Shown: positions 8,634-17,330, counted from the first letter of the stretch. The stretch: 52,644 bases of DNA from Arthrobacter sp. OAP107 (GCF_040546765.1 NZ_JBEPOK010000003.1:1-52644), one strand, 5' to 3'. A program made the numbers and translations. Notes: a model not told the origin generated them from the letters alone.

Positions 8634-9371
8634 TCAGACGCCGGCCCAAGGAATGAATGAACTCAGGTCACTGATCTGCCGAACTCCATTTCCACCTGCG
8701 GCGGGGATATCCATCTTCCAGTCGCCGTTTTCCCACAGCAGGGAGGTTGAGAACGCGCCATATCCCCCGTCGCTGCTCTTGATTGCTAGCTCTACAACCG
8801 CAGCTTCAGGCGTATACGAGTGGATGATGAAGCCGGCGATCTGTACGTTCGGAGAGGTTCCCCCTCCGACGTCCTTGCCCTCCCTTATTGCCTGTACTGC
8901 TTTGTCCCGAGTGGGACTGTCAGCTGAGAGTTCCAGGTAAACCTGCTCCGCATAGCCATTGAACGAGGCAGCCCAGATGTTGGCCGTGGCGTAGAGCGCT
9001 CCTGTGGGCGACTGCGCGAAGCAGGACCTCAGCCCGTCCTTTCCTACCTTGCCGGGGCCTGCGGTGGATGGATCGGTCGGGACGGCCATGGTTCCCACTA
9101 ACTCCCACTTGGACCTCGGTGCAGTACCCAGCGCTGTGTCTTTGCTGGCAGGGAGTCCGCAGGCACTCTCGTTAGAGGCAGTGGGCTTGCTGGGGCCAGC
9201 CGGGGCGGAGCTGGCCTGCGTGGGTGCTGGTTGGGCGTTTCCCTGTCCTTTGGGGAGCAGGAAGATGACGGCTGCTGCTGCGATCAGCGCGACCACCAGC
9301 GCGGCCGCGATGATGAAACCGGGCTTGGTGAACGGATTGCTGTCGGTGCTGCTCTCTGGTGATTGGCTCAC
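8634..9371 (-). CDS. Single-pass membrane protein of the transfer operon
   Basis: 245 residues with one N-terminal membrane anchor (about 17-39), a Pro/Ala/Ser-rich linker, and an extracellular domain of about 170 residues with CGLPASKD and a second Cys at SCFAQSP, a possible disulfide. The fold is not recognised with certainty; it resembles the extracytoplasmic domain proteins found between pilin-like and TrbL-like genes in actinobacterial plasmids. Topology suggests the C-terminus lies outside, where it could contact the cell-wall part of the channel. Confidence 0.65.
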   Translation of the reverse strand: MSQSPESSTDSNPFTKPGFIIAAALVVALIAAAAVIFLLPKGQGNAQPAPTQASSAPAGPSKPTASNESACGLPASKDTALGTAPRSKWELVGTMAVPTDPSTAGPGKVGKDGLRSCFAQSPTGALYATANIWAASFNGYAEQVYLELSADSPTRDKAVQAIREGKDVGGGTSPNVQIAGFIIHSYTPEAAVVELAIKSSDGGYGAFSTSLLWENGDWKMDIPAAGGNGVRQISDLSSFIPWAGV

Positions 9372-9398
9372 GGTGAACCTCCCGTTGTTGGTGCTGGT

Positions 9399-9668
9399 TT
9401 AGACGAAGGCGCGGACGATGCCTGAGGAGCCGGTGATGATGATGCAGCCCATCAGGACCCAGCCGAGTTTGGCGATTGATTCGCCGCCTTCTCCACGACG
9501 GAGCTGGATGACCATGCCGATGCCGACGATGATCACGCCCAGGACGCCAAGGACGAGGCCGATACCGGAGGCCCAGTTCAGGACGGTGAGCAGTCCGCCG
9601 GCTTCGGCGGGCACGACGGGGGTCGGGTTGGGGATGACGCTCGCGGCAAGAGCGGAGAAGGAGTTCAT
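9399..9668 (-). CDS. Small pilin-like (VirB2/TrbC-type) membrane protein
   Basis: 89 residues with two hydrophobic helices (about 30-53 and 68-86) separated by a short charged turn QLRRGEGGES. Size, topology and position between DUF6668 and membrane protein genes match TrbC/VirB2-like proteins. An AAAGG site precedes the ATG. It is the only candidate pilin or channel-lining subunit in the operon. Assignment rests on topology and context. Confidence 0.6.
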   Translation of the reverse strand: MNSFSALAASVIPNPTPVVPAEAGGLLTVLNWASGIGLVLGVLGVIIVGIGMVIQLRRGEGGESIAKLGWVLMGCIIITGSSGIVRAFV

Positions 9669-9686
9669 GGTGAGACCTTTCAGTGG

Positions 9687-10289
9687 TTAGTGCTTTGGGT
9701 TAGGTTCCGTAGCCAGAGCAGCTACGTCGGTGATGAAGCGTTGATATTCCCTGCCCGTTGGCGTCGTCGTAGAGTCGCCGTGCCGCCATGCCTCGACCCA
9801 GGGGAGGAGCCAGAGGCGCGGTGCTCCCCCGCCGATAATCGCTGCGAAGTCGCGCAGTGCCTTGGGGGTCTTTCCGGGTGCGTCTGCCAGGACGGCGAGG
9901 CCGATAAGGTCAACTTCGGGTGTTGCTCCTGATGCCCATTGGGTCAGGGCGCTTTGCGCGGTGGTGAGGCCGCGTATATCGTTGCGGCAGACCAGCAGCA
10001 CCCGAGGCTTGCTGCCGTCCTGCAAAACAGGCCAGCAGTGCCCGGTAGGGCGTGCCCCGTCGATCAGGTCTGCGGTGCGGCTCTCACCTGCTCCCCCGTG
10101 GCTACCAACAATCCACAGCAGCGCTGACCCGGACACTACGCGGTTGGCCAGTCGGTCTGCGGTGTCCGGTTCGACCATGCCCCTCAGCGGTGTGCTGATA
10201 ACGGCAGTAGGCGGGACGTGCACCTCGGGTGCCTCCTCGTCGGAGCTTTCGGCTGAGCTGGTGATCCATGGGTTCAGAGACAGTTGCAT
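9687..10289 (-). CDS. DUF6668-family protein
   Basis: 200 residues from ATG 10289, chosen for the perfect GGAAGGAGG site; a longer frame from 10361 has no such site and would overlap the upstream gene. The core LLWIVGSHGGAGESRTADL resembles a degenerate P-loop, and LLVCRNDIRGLTTAQSAL with WLLPWVEAWRHG are patterns I recall from DUF6668. The lysine expected in a true Walker A is replaced by E/S, so nucleotide binding is doubtful. Pairs with the ParA/MinD-like gene just upstream; probably regulates or localises transfer assembly. Confidence 0.7.
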   Translation of the reverse strand: MQLSLNPWITSSAESSDEEAPEVHVPPTAVISTPLRGMVEPDTADRLANRVVSGSALLWIVGSHGGAGESRTADLIDGARPTGHCWPVLQDGSKPRVLLVCRNDIRGLTTAQSALTQWASGATPEVDLIGLAVLADAPGKTPKALRDFAAIIGGGAPRLWLLPWVEAWRHGDSTTTPTGREYQRFITDVAALATEPNPKH

Positions 10290-10321
10290 GGTTCCTCCTT
10301 CCTTTCGTTCGCTGTTGGTTG

Positions 10322-11764
10322 TTAGAAGCCCTTGGCGACGGCCGCGGCCGCAGCCAGCCATGCCCGCTGGGTCGCGGGCTGGAGCGCTTCGTAGCGGATA
10401 GGACCGTTCACCAGGGCGGGGTCGTACGGGATACGGACGACGGCCCGCACGAACGGCTCGAAGCCGTCTGCGATGCGCTGTGCCTCGGCTTTGGCGCGCT
10501 TGAGGGCGTCCCCTGTCATGCTGCGTTTGGCGTCGGTGGATTCGGAGACGATCACGACGGCGTTGCGTGCCAGTTCGGCGTCGTGGCCACCACGGGATTC
10601 GAGGGTCTGCAGCGTCAGACGGGCTGCTTCTGCACGGTCCTCGATGGCGGTGACCGGGACGACGAGCTGGTTCGTGTGGTCGATCATCCGCCGCCAGTTC
10701 GCGGCGCGGGCGGTGTTGCCGGAGTCCATGATGACCAGGCGGTAGTAGCGGGTGAGGACCTGGTGGGCGATGTCCACTTCCTCGGCGGTGACTTCATGGT
10801 CGCCTTCTTCGTTCTCATCCGAGCGCAGCACGTCGAACTTGTCGGCGGTCTGGTGGTGGACGAACTTGGCGATTTCGGCCGCGTTCGTGGAAGGGGACAG
10901 CAGCTCTGTGGAGGAATCGATCAGGTCCAGGACGCTGCGGCCGTGGGCGCCTTTCTCGGTCCGCCATCCCAAGGTCCCCTGGGATTCGTTGTTGTCCCAT
11001 GCCACCGTTGCCGCGCCACTGTACCGGGCGAGGATCGCCGAAAGCATCACAACGGTGGGCGTCTTGTTGGCCCCGCCCTTGCGGTTGACCACGGCGATGG
11101 TCCGCGGGCCGGGCCAGTGCTGGCTGACGGTGCGGATGTCTTCGCGCTCGGACAGCTCCTCCGCTGAGGGGTCCATCCGCAAGCCCAGGCGGGTCAGGGT
11201 CCCGCGCCAGCCCTGCGTGGCGGGCTCCAGCACCGGGGCGCTGACCAGGAAGGAGGTCTCCTTCAAACTACGTCGGGTCACCGGAGCATCGGCTGCAGCA
11301 GCCTGCTCGGGTGCCGCGGCCTCGGCCAACGTCGTCTCCCCTGGAAGGGGCGGCCAAGGCTGACTGTCCGCCATCGGCTGGGCAGCTTCAGGCTTCGCCA
11401 CAGGCGCTGCGATGGGAGCGTTCTGAACGACTTCCGGTGCGGCCGCTGCTGGCGTACTGGCTGCACTGCCGGTGCGCCGGCGGGCGGCCCGGGGCTCGTA
11501 GGAGACGGATTCGACGTTGCCGTCCGGGTGGACAATCAGTTCCCCTTGGCCTTCGGGATCCTCGATGCGGACCCGGACGGGGCGCTGTAGCCTCCTGGCT
11601 TCGGCCACGACAAGGGCCAAGGCGTTGTCGCGCAGATCCTGCAGCGTCTTCCCTGCCGGGACGACGCGGGAATTTCCTGCGACGACGACCTCGGCAGTGC
11701 CGTTGTCACCGATGATGGCCTTGATGTTCGGGAAGGCCAGGACCTCTGTTGGTGTGGTGCTCAT
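10322..11764 (-). CDS. ParA/MinD-like ATPase of the transfer operon
   Basis: 480 residues. An N-terminal domain of about 90 residues and an Ala/Pro-rich linker (about 95-165) precede a deviant-Walker ATPase domain with KGGANKT at 229-235 and LVIMDSGNTAR as the Walker B/switch region. MinD/ParA-like ATPases of this architecture occur in actinobacterial conjugation and ESX-like loci and may position the machinery. It is distinct from the partition ParA at 19700, which has its own partner gene. The lipoprotein gene lies 45 nt upstream on the same strand. Confidence 0.75.
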   Translation of the reverse strand: MSTTPTEVLAFPNIKAIIGDNGTAEVVVAGNSRVVPAGKTLQDLRDNALALVVAEARRLQRPVRVRIEDPEGQGELIVHPDGNVESVSYEPRAARRRTGSAASTPAAAAPEVVQNAPIAAPVAKPEAAQPMADSQPWPPLPGETTLAEAAAPEQAAAADAPVTRRSLKETSFLVSAPVLEPATQGWRGTLTRLGLRMDPSAEELSEREDIRTVSQHWPGPRTIAVVNRKGGANKTPTVVMLSAILARYSGAATVAWDNNESQGTLGWRTEKGAHGRSVLDLIDSSTELLSPSTNAAEIAKFVHHQTADKFDVLRSDENEEGDHEVTAEEVDIAHQVLTRYYRLVIMDSGNTARAANWRRMIDHTNQLVVPVTAIEDRAEAARLTLQTLESRGGHDAELARNAVVIVSESTDAKRSMTGDALKRAKAEAQRIADGFEPFVRAVVRIPYDPALVNGPIRYEALQPATQRAWLAAAAAVAKGF

Positions 11765-11809
11765 GAAACCTGATTCCTTACGTTGACGGGGTCGGTGAAG
11801 TGCGGGCGC

Positions 11810-12322
11810 TTAGGAGGTGGGCGGAGTGAGCCGGTTGACCTTCCACGGAGCCTCCGGGCCGGTGCGGAGCAGCTGCAGGGTGTAGGTCCCGGCATCGGTG
11901 GGAACGGCTGCCATGACCCCGTAGCCGTTGGCCTCATCGACCGTCAGCCTCGCGGGTCCCGTGACCCGGGTGGCGGGGACATTGGCCGGATCCACAGCGG
12001 AGTAGTCGGCGGTGGCCTGTGGTGTGAGCCACCGGGCGAGGTCGTTGGCCCACTGACTGTCCTCCAAGCCCGGGCGGGCGTAGTCCGACATGGCGTTCTG
12101 GGCGATGTCTACGGCGGCGTCCTTGCTGGCCTGATCCCAGCTGATGCCGATGGTGGCCGGCACGGTGCCACCGGGCGCCTGGGGGCCGCTGCCCGCGCTC
12201 AGAGAGACCGGAGCGGAAGCAGTGGCGACTGTGCTGGTCGCCGGGGCCGGTGTGGTGTTTGCTGCCGGTGCGCAGGCCGTGCACAGCAGCACCGCCGCCG
12301 TCAGTGCCAGTGATTTCTTCAC
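11810..12322 (-). CDS. Secreted lipoprotein of the transfer operon
   Basis: 170 residues starting at a GTG that overlaps the upstream stop (GTGA). A signal peptide MKKSLALTAAVLLCTAC ends in a lipobox with lipidation expected on Cys17. A Thr/Ala/Pro-rich spacer and a domain of about 100 residues follow (ISWDQASKDAAVDIAQNAM, WANDLARWLTPQA, ending near YTLQLLRTGPEAPW). This resembles small NTF2/VirB8-like extracytoplasmic domains of Gram-positive conjugation systems, but that fold is inferred only from size and pattern. Confidence 0.7.
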   Translation of the reverse strand: MKKSLALTAAVLLCTACAPAANTTPAPATSTVATASAPVSLSAGSGPQAPGGTVPATIGISWDQASKDAAVDIAQNAMSDYARPGLEDSQWANDLARWLTPQATADYSAVDPANVPATRVTGPARLTVDEANGYGVMAAVPTDAGTYTLQLLRTGPEAPWKVNRLTPPTS

Positions 12323-13399
12323 TTCTTCTCCTCTTGGGTGGGCAGGTACAGGAAGGCTGACGGGGCCGTGTTGCTCACGGTGCGGGTGTAGTAGTTGTGG
12401 TCATCCGGTGGCGGGTTGCCGTTGTAGCCCTCTTCGACGTAGGTCCCGTTGTCCTTGACTTCCTTCACTACGGCGACGTGTCCATAGGTCGGGTCCGCTC
12501 CCCCCGGCGCCGGGCGCGTACCAAACGACCGCGCCCACTCTGGGCGTACTGCCGGTGGCCCAGCCCTTGGCGTCCCAGCCGGCCTTCCAGGTCAGAGCGG
12601 AACCGAGGCCCTGTCCGTCTGGGCGGAAGGTGCCGTTGAGGAACTTGAACGGCGCACTGGTGGAACCCATCTGCTGGTTCACCCTCCACAGGGCAAAGTC
12701 CACGCATTCGCGGTAGAACATGCCAAGCGGCGAGGCCGCCGCTGCTCCCGGTCCGGCCTGCATCCAGGTGGGTGAGTTCTTCCACGGGTAATCGTCCCCG
12801 GCGCCGGACTGCCCAGGAAGCGAGCAGCCGCTGCCTTCCAGCGAGAACTTGCCGTCCGAGAGTGCCTGGACGAGCTTCACGGCTTCGGGCCAGTACTTCT
12901 GGTAGTGGTACGGGTCCGCGTTCCGCTGGACCTTGTTCCCGGCGATGGTCGGCTCCAGGAGCTCCCAGCCCGGTACAGCCTGCAGCGCCTTGATGAAGTT
13001 GGTCGCGCTGATGCCCGGGTCCATCCGGTCCGCGTAGGAGCCCCAGGCGCCGTTCCCACGCTGCTGGAACAACCCACGGGAATCCGGCCCGGCGGTGTCA
13101 CCGCGGTCCAGAACACGCAGCCCAGATTCCCCCAGAGCGACCATGACGCTGATCATTTGGCCCTTCACGGGAAGGTCGAGCACCTTGCCGGCACCCATGA
13201 TCGCCGCCGCGTTCTTCAACTGCTCCTGGGAGTACCCCTCGACCTTCGTATCGCCGCTGATGGTGACTGAACCGGTCGGGCCGCAGTCCGCAGCGGCCGG
13301 CTTCGCCGGGGCAAGGAGTAAGAGGATGGAAAAGACCAGCCCGACCAAGATGCTGGGGACCGCGATCATGGCCGCGAGGCCAAACGACTTCCGCTGCAT
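12319..13399 (-). CDS. CHAP/lytic cell-wall hydrolase of the transfer operon, apparent frameshift
   Basis: Starts at ATG 13399 (GGGGGAAG upstream). A membrane anchor or signal (about 8-30) is followed by a lytic-transglycosylase-like region (MVALGESGLR, GLFQQR) and a CHAP domain with the nucleophile in FYRECVDFALW. The open frame breaks at a six-base C run on the plus strand (12500-12505) and would end at 12401. Skipping one base restores PTYGHVAVVKEV, carrying the expected catalytic His, and continues to a TGA at 12319 that overlaps the lipoprotein GTG. The span is 3n+1 bases. The protein should open peptidoglycan during conjugation (VirB1 analogue). Confidence 0.8.
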
Positions 13400-13421
13400 G
13401 ATCTTCCCCCTTTGAGCCCTT

Positions 13422-13519
13422 AACTGGCCCACACCAAGACTACCCACCTGTAGTGGACATGTGCAATGTCTGTAGTGAGCATGCTTCATACATATCCAAG
13501 GGTTAGAGGACCGTTTACG
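13422..13519. promoter_or_regulatory. Divergent promoter/operator between the transfer operon and hydrolase gene
   Basis: Two direct copies of CTGTAGTG (13448-13455 and 13470-13477) lie 22 bp apart, two helical turns. On the minus strand TTGCAC, an 18-bp spacer and TAGTCT could be -35/-10 elements for the transfer operon, overlapping these words. The arrangement suggests a repressor site controlling transfer gene expression; the regulator is not identified. Confidence 0.4.
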
Positions 13520-14719
13520 ATGATTGGGCTTCGTTACTCTTCCCTGATCGGCGCTGGAGGGTGGGACTTGATGCTGAGGACACGGCGTGGCCTCGTCTGC
13601 CTGGCGTTCCTCGTACCCGCGGGCTCACTATTCGGATTCGCGGTCATCATGGCCCGCAAGATCGTTAAACGGGGTCCAAAGGACTACCGTCGTGCCGTGC
13701 TGACAGATGATGGCCGCGGAGTCCGCATCGACTTGGATGACTACACCAAAGCCAACGGTGACTTCGCTGTGTTCGATCCTGCGGCTGAGCGCTACATCAG
13801 GGTCGGGGAGGTGACGCTGATCGACGAGGATCATAAGTTCGTGGAGCGTCGAATTCATCCGACAGGGTCCGCGCCGATGACTTTGGGGCCCGTGGTCGAC
13901 TGGACGCCCGACGTGTTCTTCGAACCCTCCGCCGTGGCCGGGCGGTTTGAAGAGGTCCACATCCCCACCGCCTACGGTGCGGCGCCCGCATGGCTATTCG
14001 AAGGTAAGAACGCCGACACATGGGTGATCCATATCCATGGCAGCTGGACGGACCGCTCGATCATGTTCCGTGACGTCCATGCCTTCAGCCCCTTGGGATT
14101 CACCTCTTTGGTGCCCTCATTCCGCAGCGACCTGGAGGTCAGCCCACCGCAGGCCGAATCAAGCCACCTTGGGCAAACGGAATGGCGTGACGTGGACAGC
14201 GCTGTGGCCTACGCCGTTGCTTACGGTGCGCGGCGAATCATCCTCTCGGGCTGGTCAATGGGTGGGACCATTGCCCTGCTCACAGCGGAGCGCAGCGCGT
14301 ACCGTGACCGGATCGTCGGGATCGTCCTGGTAGGACCGGTCACGAGCTGGCGTAAAACCATCACGGCGGGAGCGGCGGCCGCCGGCGTGCCTGCGGTAGG
14401 TGCCGGCCTTGTCATGTCCTTGCTGCAGGCTCCTCCATTCGCGAAGATGCTCGGGCTGGAGGAACCGATTGACTTCAATGCCCTTGAATGGGTCGACGCA
14501 CCTAACCGGGTGTCAATTCCGACGCTGGTCCTGCACTCGAGCGCGGATCAGGAGGTTCCCTGGGAAATCTCGGCGGCGTTCCAACGCGCGAACCCGGACA
14601 CCGTCACCCTGATTCCGTTACCTGAGGCGCACCATACCCAGGAGTGGAATGCCTCGCCTAGTATCTTCACTGACGAACTCACGAGTTGGATCAGCAAAAC
14701 GATCCTGACGGAAGGCTAA
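13520..14719 (+). CDS. Alpha/beta hydrolase with N-terminal membrane anchor
   Basis: 399 residues from ATG 13520 (AGAGGA 9 nt upstream). A hydrophobic segment (LVCLAFLVPAGSLFGFAVIM, about 27-46) anchors or exports it. The nucleophile elbow GWSMGG has Ser246. HIHGSW is an oxyanion-hole-like strand, LVLHSSADQEVPW carries the acid, and PEAHHTQEWN the catalytic His. This matches serine hydrolases (esterase/peptidase-like), substrate unknown. It stands alone between divergent or convergent genes and ends 4 nt inside the opposing membrane-protein gene. Confidence 0.8.
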   Translation: MIGLRYSSLIGAGGWDLMLRTRRGLVCLAFLVPAGSLFGFAVIMARKIVKRGPKDYRRAVLTDDGRGVRIDLDDYTKANGDFAVFDPAAERYIRVGEVTLIDEDHKFVERRIHPTGSAPMTLGPVVDWTPDVFFEPSAVAGRFEEVHIPTAYGAAPAWLFEGKNADTWVIHIHGSWTDRSIMFRDVHAFSPLGFTSLVPSFRSDLEVSPPQAESSHLGQTEWRDVDSAVAYAVAYGARRIILSGWSMGGTIALLTAERSAYRDRIVGIVLVGPVTSWRKTITAGAAAAGVPAVGAGLVMSLLQAPPFAKMLGLEEPIDFNALEWVDAPNRVSIPTLVLHSSADQEVPWEISAAFQRANPDTVTLIPLPEAHHTQEWNASPSIFTDELTSWISKTILTEG

Positions 14720-15627
14720 ACCTGCGCGTCCAGTTTGGCCTCGATCTGGCTGATCCTGCCCTGAACAGACTCCGGGAACGGGCACATGTTCCCGCGCTGG
14801 TAGTTGTGCAGAACAATGAGGCTTTTGTAGACCCCGTTTTCCAGCGTTTCATTGAACAGGTCCCAGGCCGGGCTAACCCGGGATTGATCTGCCTTTACCC
14901 GGACCCTCAGCGCGGTAAGCCAAAGCGCATCGATCATCCAGAGCCGCAATTTCGGCAGCTGCTTGGACAGGAGAAGAATCAGCCACCCCGCAGCCGTCAC
15001 CGAGAGGCCGGCATAAAAAAGCCGGTCAAACCAAGCTCCGATCGCCTCCGCGACAGCATGCCAGGGCGTGAAGTGGAACAGCAGCACATATGCAATGTGG
15101 CACGAGACGGCCGCCGCAACGACGAGCAGGCCCGCTGAGAATGTTGCGTACAGGCCTCTGGCCTTGTGCCGGAGCATGTAGATGATCCTAAGCACGGTGA
15201 ATAGCAGCGCGAGCATGTACGTGCCGCTGTAGGTGGCAGTTGCGAGTTGGTCCATGCGGTAATCAATGAAGTCCGCAGAGGTTGGAGCTTTGTCCTCAAT
15301 AAGGGCGAAGCTGACAATCATGATGGGAATGCTCAATAACGGAGCATAGTAGGTCCACCTGACTGGTACGTTTGCTAACCGCCGCACGCTGTCGTTGAAG
15401 AAGAAGATTGCCAGCAGCGCGAAGATGGCTTGAAGAAGGTTCGTCACGTTGATGCCACCGAGGTAGCTGTCGATGGACGCCAGCGGTGTGACGGTCCCCA
15501 GGACATAGAGCGCGGCGAGGCCGAACATTGATGCCACCCACGAGGCCCGGGCCTCAACCACTTTAACCACCGAGGGGATCCGGAGGAGGCAAAGGCAACT
15601 AAGCAGCGCAAAGAGCAGCAGTTTCAT
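14716..15627 (-). CDS. Multi-pass membrane protein (MAB_1171c-like)
   Basis: 303 residues with about seven hydrophobic helices in the first 210 residues, then a cytoplasmic tail (LWMIDALWLTALRVRVKAD onward). Topology and partner genes match the actinobacterial family annotated as MAB_1171c-like putative transporters, which follow XRE and ImmA/IrrE-like genes. It begins 3 nt after the peptidase gene stop, so it is co-transcribed. The function of the family is unknown; a sensor or effector role in membrane stress is possible. Confidence 0.65.
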   Translation of the reverse strand: MKLLLFALLSCLCLLRIPSVVKVVEARASWVASMFGLAALYVLGTVTPLASIDSYLGGINVTNLLQAIFALLAIFFFNDSVRRLANVPVRWTYYAPLLSIPIMIVSFALIEDKAPTSADFIDYRMDQLATATYSGTYMLALLFTVLRIIYMLRHKARGLYATFSAGLLVVAAAVSCHIAYVLLFHFTPWHAVAEAIGAWFDRLFYAGLSVTAAGWLILLLSKQLPKLRLWMIDALWLTALRVRVKADQSRVSPAWDLFNETLENGVYKSLIVLHNYQRGNMCPFPESVQGRISQIEAKLDAQV

Positions 15628-15630
15628 GGT

Positions 15631-16077
15631 CTAGAGGAAAGGCTCAGGCGTGGACGAGCTGCGTGCACGGGTCTTCTTGGACATCTCGAAGGCGAACTCC
15701 TCTACCCACCGTTCGACAGGATGATTCGGAACAGACCTGCAGGTCACACTAATTGCGTCCGCGGTCTCCCGCAGCATCTCCTCGGAGAGATTCGGCAGAG
15801 TCAAGGAAGTCCCAAAGCTTTCCAGATATATGTGGCCGAGCTCGTGATAGATGCAGTGAAATTTGTACTGCTGCGATTTCTGCGGGGGGAAATAGACATT
15901 AATGCGGTCTTCAAACTCGGCTTTGAAAGCCGTCAACGCGCCCCAGGACTCATCGAACTCGATCAAGTTGATCGGCTTCTCACAGATCACGGTCAAGCGC
16001 TCAACAACTTCGTCCAGCGACGTCGTGCCGTCTCCGCATAACTCCCGGACCTTGTCTGCGACCGGCGGGAGTCCCAT
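15631..16077 (-). CDS. ImmA/IrrE-type metallopeptidase-like protein
   Basis: 148 residues. CIYHELGHIYLE contains the HExxH zinc motif (HELGH) of ImmA/IrrE peptidases, which cleave partner XRE repressors. The third zinc ligand is likely among the Glu residues of SEEMLRETADA. The gene starts directly after the XRE gene stop (TGAATG), the classic regulator-protease pairing. Shorter than many family members but complete in this operon type. Confidence 0.75.
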   Translation of the reverse strand: MGLPPVADKVRELCGDGTTSLDEVVERLTVICEKPINLIEFDESWGALTAFKAEFEDRINVYFPPQKSQQYKFHCIYHELGHIYLESFGTSLTLPNLSEEMLRETADAISVTCRSVPNHPVERWVEEFAFEMSKKTRARSSSTPEPFL

Positions 16078-16530
16078 TCAGTCTTCCTCTTCGCCGTTCA
16101 TCGACGCATCGATGATCCTGGTAATCGTCCGCAGCATTTCGGGCGAGGTGGCCCCCAGGTTTCTCGCCGCAAAGTTCTTCACCTTGAGCTTGCGCATCTG
16201 CACAAGGAACTCCATGCGCGCTTCCACCTCAGGGGGAGTCTCACTGTTGAGATCACACAGGTAACTGGCGGGTACGGCAAAAACGTACTCTGCTATGCCC
16301 TTCAGCAGTTCCTGATCGGTCACTAAGCTGCCGGTGCCATTGATCAAGTAGGACCATCGCGTCCGGGACAGGTGGATTCCGTGCGCCGAAAGTGCCTCTT
16401 CCACATGAGGGTACGTGAGCGCACTGTTGTTATCGGACTCCCAGATATCCACCAGGATGCCCATGCGATCCGCCAAGCGCTCTTTCTTCTGTTGCTGCGT
16501 GAGAAACACGCTGCGGCCCCCGTTTGCCAT
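16078..16530 (-). CDS. XRE-family transcriptional regulator
   Basis: 150 residues. A helix-turn-helix-type region (about 18-75; LTYPHVEEALSAHGIHLSRT, RWSYLINGTG) and a C-terminal helical part (EARMEFLVQMRKLKVKNFAAR) match the regulators paired with short ImmA/IrrE-like proteins in actinobacteria. First gene of the three-gene operon. Likely autoregulates and may be inactivated by the adjacent peptidase, as in ICEBs1 ImmR/ImmA (family knowledge, not shown here). Confidence 0.75.
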   Translation of the reverse strand: MANGGRSVFLTQQQKKERLADRMGILVDIWESDNNSALTYPHVEEALSAHGIHLSRTRWSYLINGTGSLVTDQELLKGIAEYVFAVPASYLCDLNSETPPEVEARMEFLVQMRKLKVKNFAARNLGATSPEMLRTITRIIDASMNGEEED

Positions 16531-16715
16531 CTATGTAGCTCCTTAGCAGCTCAGCCTCTTGTGTGTACCGCCACACAAAGCAGGCGGGCAGCTGACAAAA
16601 ATGTTACCCGATGGCTACCGCACGGTACAGGCAGTGAGTTGTGCATGTGCGGAGCATGTATGTAGTCTGGCGATTGCTTGGCCTTTTGCGAAAGAGCACC
16701 AAGCGCCATCGCGGC

Positions 16716-16739
16716 AGAACCTATAGGACTACAGGTTCT
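16716..16739. promoter_or_regulatory. Palindrome just upstream of the small RHH-like gene
   Basis: Imperfect inverted repeat AGAACCTATAG / CTACAGGTTCT ends 11 nt before the GTG at 16751. Ribbon-helix-helix proteins often repress their own genes through such sites, so this is a candidate autoregulatory operator for the next gene. Confidence 0.4.
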
Positions 16740-16750
16740 CTGGAACCGAA

Positions 16751-16978
16751 GTGAGGGTGAGTGATTTGGAGGAATACCGTCCACCCAAGCTGCTCGGTAA
16801 GAAGGCGCCGCTGAACTGCCTTGTGCTCCCGGATCAGCACCACGCCGCATGGAAGGCGACGCAGAGATACAACATGTCCTTTGGCGAGTATGTGGGCGCT
16901 TTGATAGACCGCGCTGAAGGCCGGCCCAACAAACTTGATGGGATGCAGCAAAACGCATCCCCCCTTGAAGAGCGTTAG
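16751..16978 (+). CDS. Small ribbon-helix-helix-like protein
   Basis: 75 residues. LNCLVLPDQHHAAWKATQRY, then NMSFGEYVGALIDRAEG, gives a short beta strand followed by two helices as in CopG/Arc-type DNA-binding proteins. GTG start at 16751; a second GTG two codons later is also possible. First of two small genes ahead of the replication gene, so copy-number or partition control is a reasonable guess. Confidence 0.5.
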   Translation: MRVSDLEEYRPPKLLGKKAPLNCLVLPDQHHAAWKATQRYNMSFGEYVGALIDRAEGRPNKLDGMQQNASPLEER

Positions 16979-16987
16979 GACCAGCAA

Positions 16988-17293
16988 ATGCCACAACCGC
17001 CGAAAAGAGCGACACGCCGCCGCCGCGTGCCGGGTTTCGTTTATCAAAACCGCTTAGATAGCACTATGGCAATTCAGAAGCTCGCCCAGGGAGGCCGCCC
17101 TTCCAAAGGACCCCGGCACACGTTCGTCGTAAAGCCCGATCTTGCACGGGCAGAAAAGCTGAGGGCAATCATGGAAGTTCTCGGCACGAATGCCGTCGAT
17201 TACCTGACTCCTCTGGTTGCCGCCCACATAGATTCCATCGACCTTGAAGAACTGCGCAATCAGGAGACTTTGCCTATACCGAAGGCCAGTTAA
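16988..17293 (+). CDS. Small RHH-like protein upstream of rep
   Basis: 101 residues. A basic N-terminus (KRATRRRRVPG) precedes GGRPSKGPRHTFVVKPDLA and two helices (AEKLRAIMEVLG, AVDYLTPLVAAHI). AGGA lies 7 nt before ATG 16988. Closely resembles short DNA-binding proteins beside replication genes of Arthrobacter-type plasmids. A hairpin terminator follows 5 nt after the stop. Confidence 0.55.
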   Translation: MPQPPKRATRRRRVPGFVYQNRLDSTMAIQKLAQGGRPSKGPRHTFVVKPDLARAEKLRAIMEVLGTNAVDYLTPLVAAHIDSIDLEELRNQETLPIPKAS

Positions 17294-17298
17294 TAACT

Positions 17299-17330
17299 GA
17301 AGGCCCGCACATGGCGGGCCTTCGTTAAGT
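17299..17330 (+). terminator. Hairpin terminator after the small RHH genes
   Basis: GAAGGCCCGC (17299-17308), ACAT loop and GCGGGCCTTC (17314-17323): ten perfect pairs. Only a weak TT follows, so efficiency is uncertain. Confidence 0.65.
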
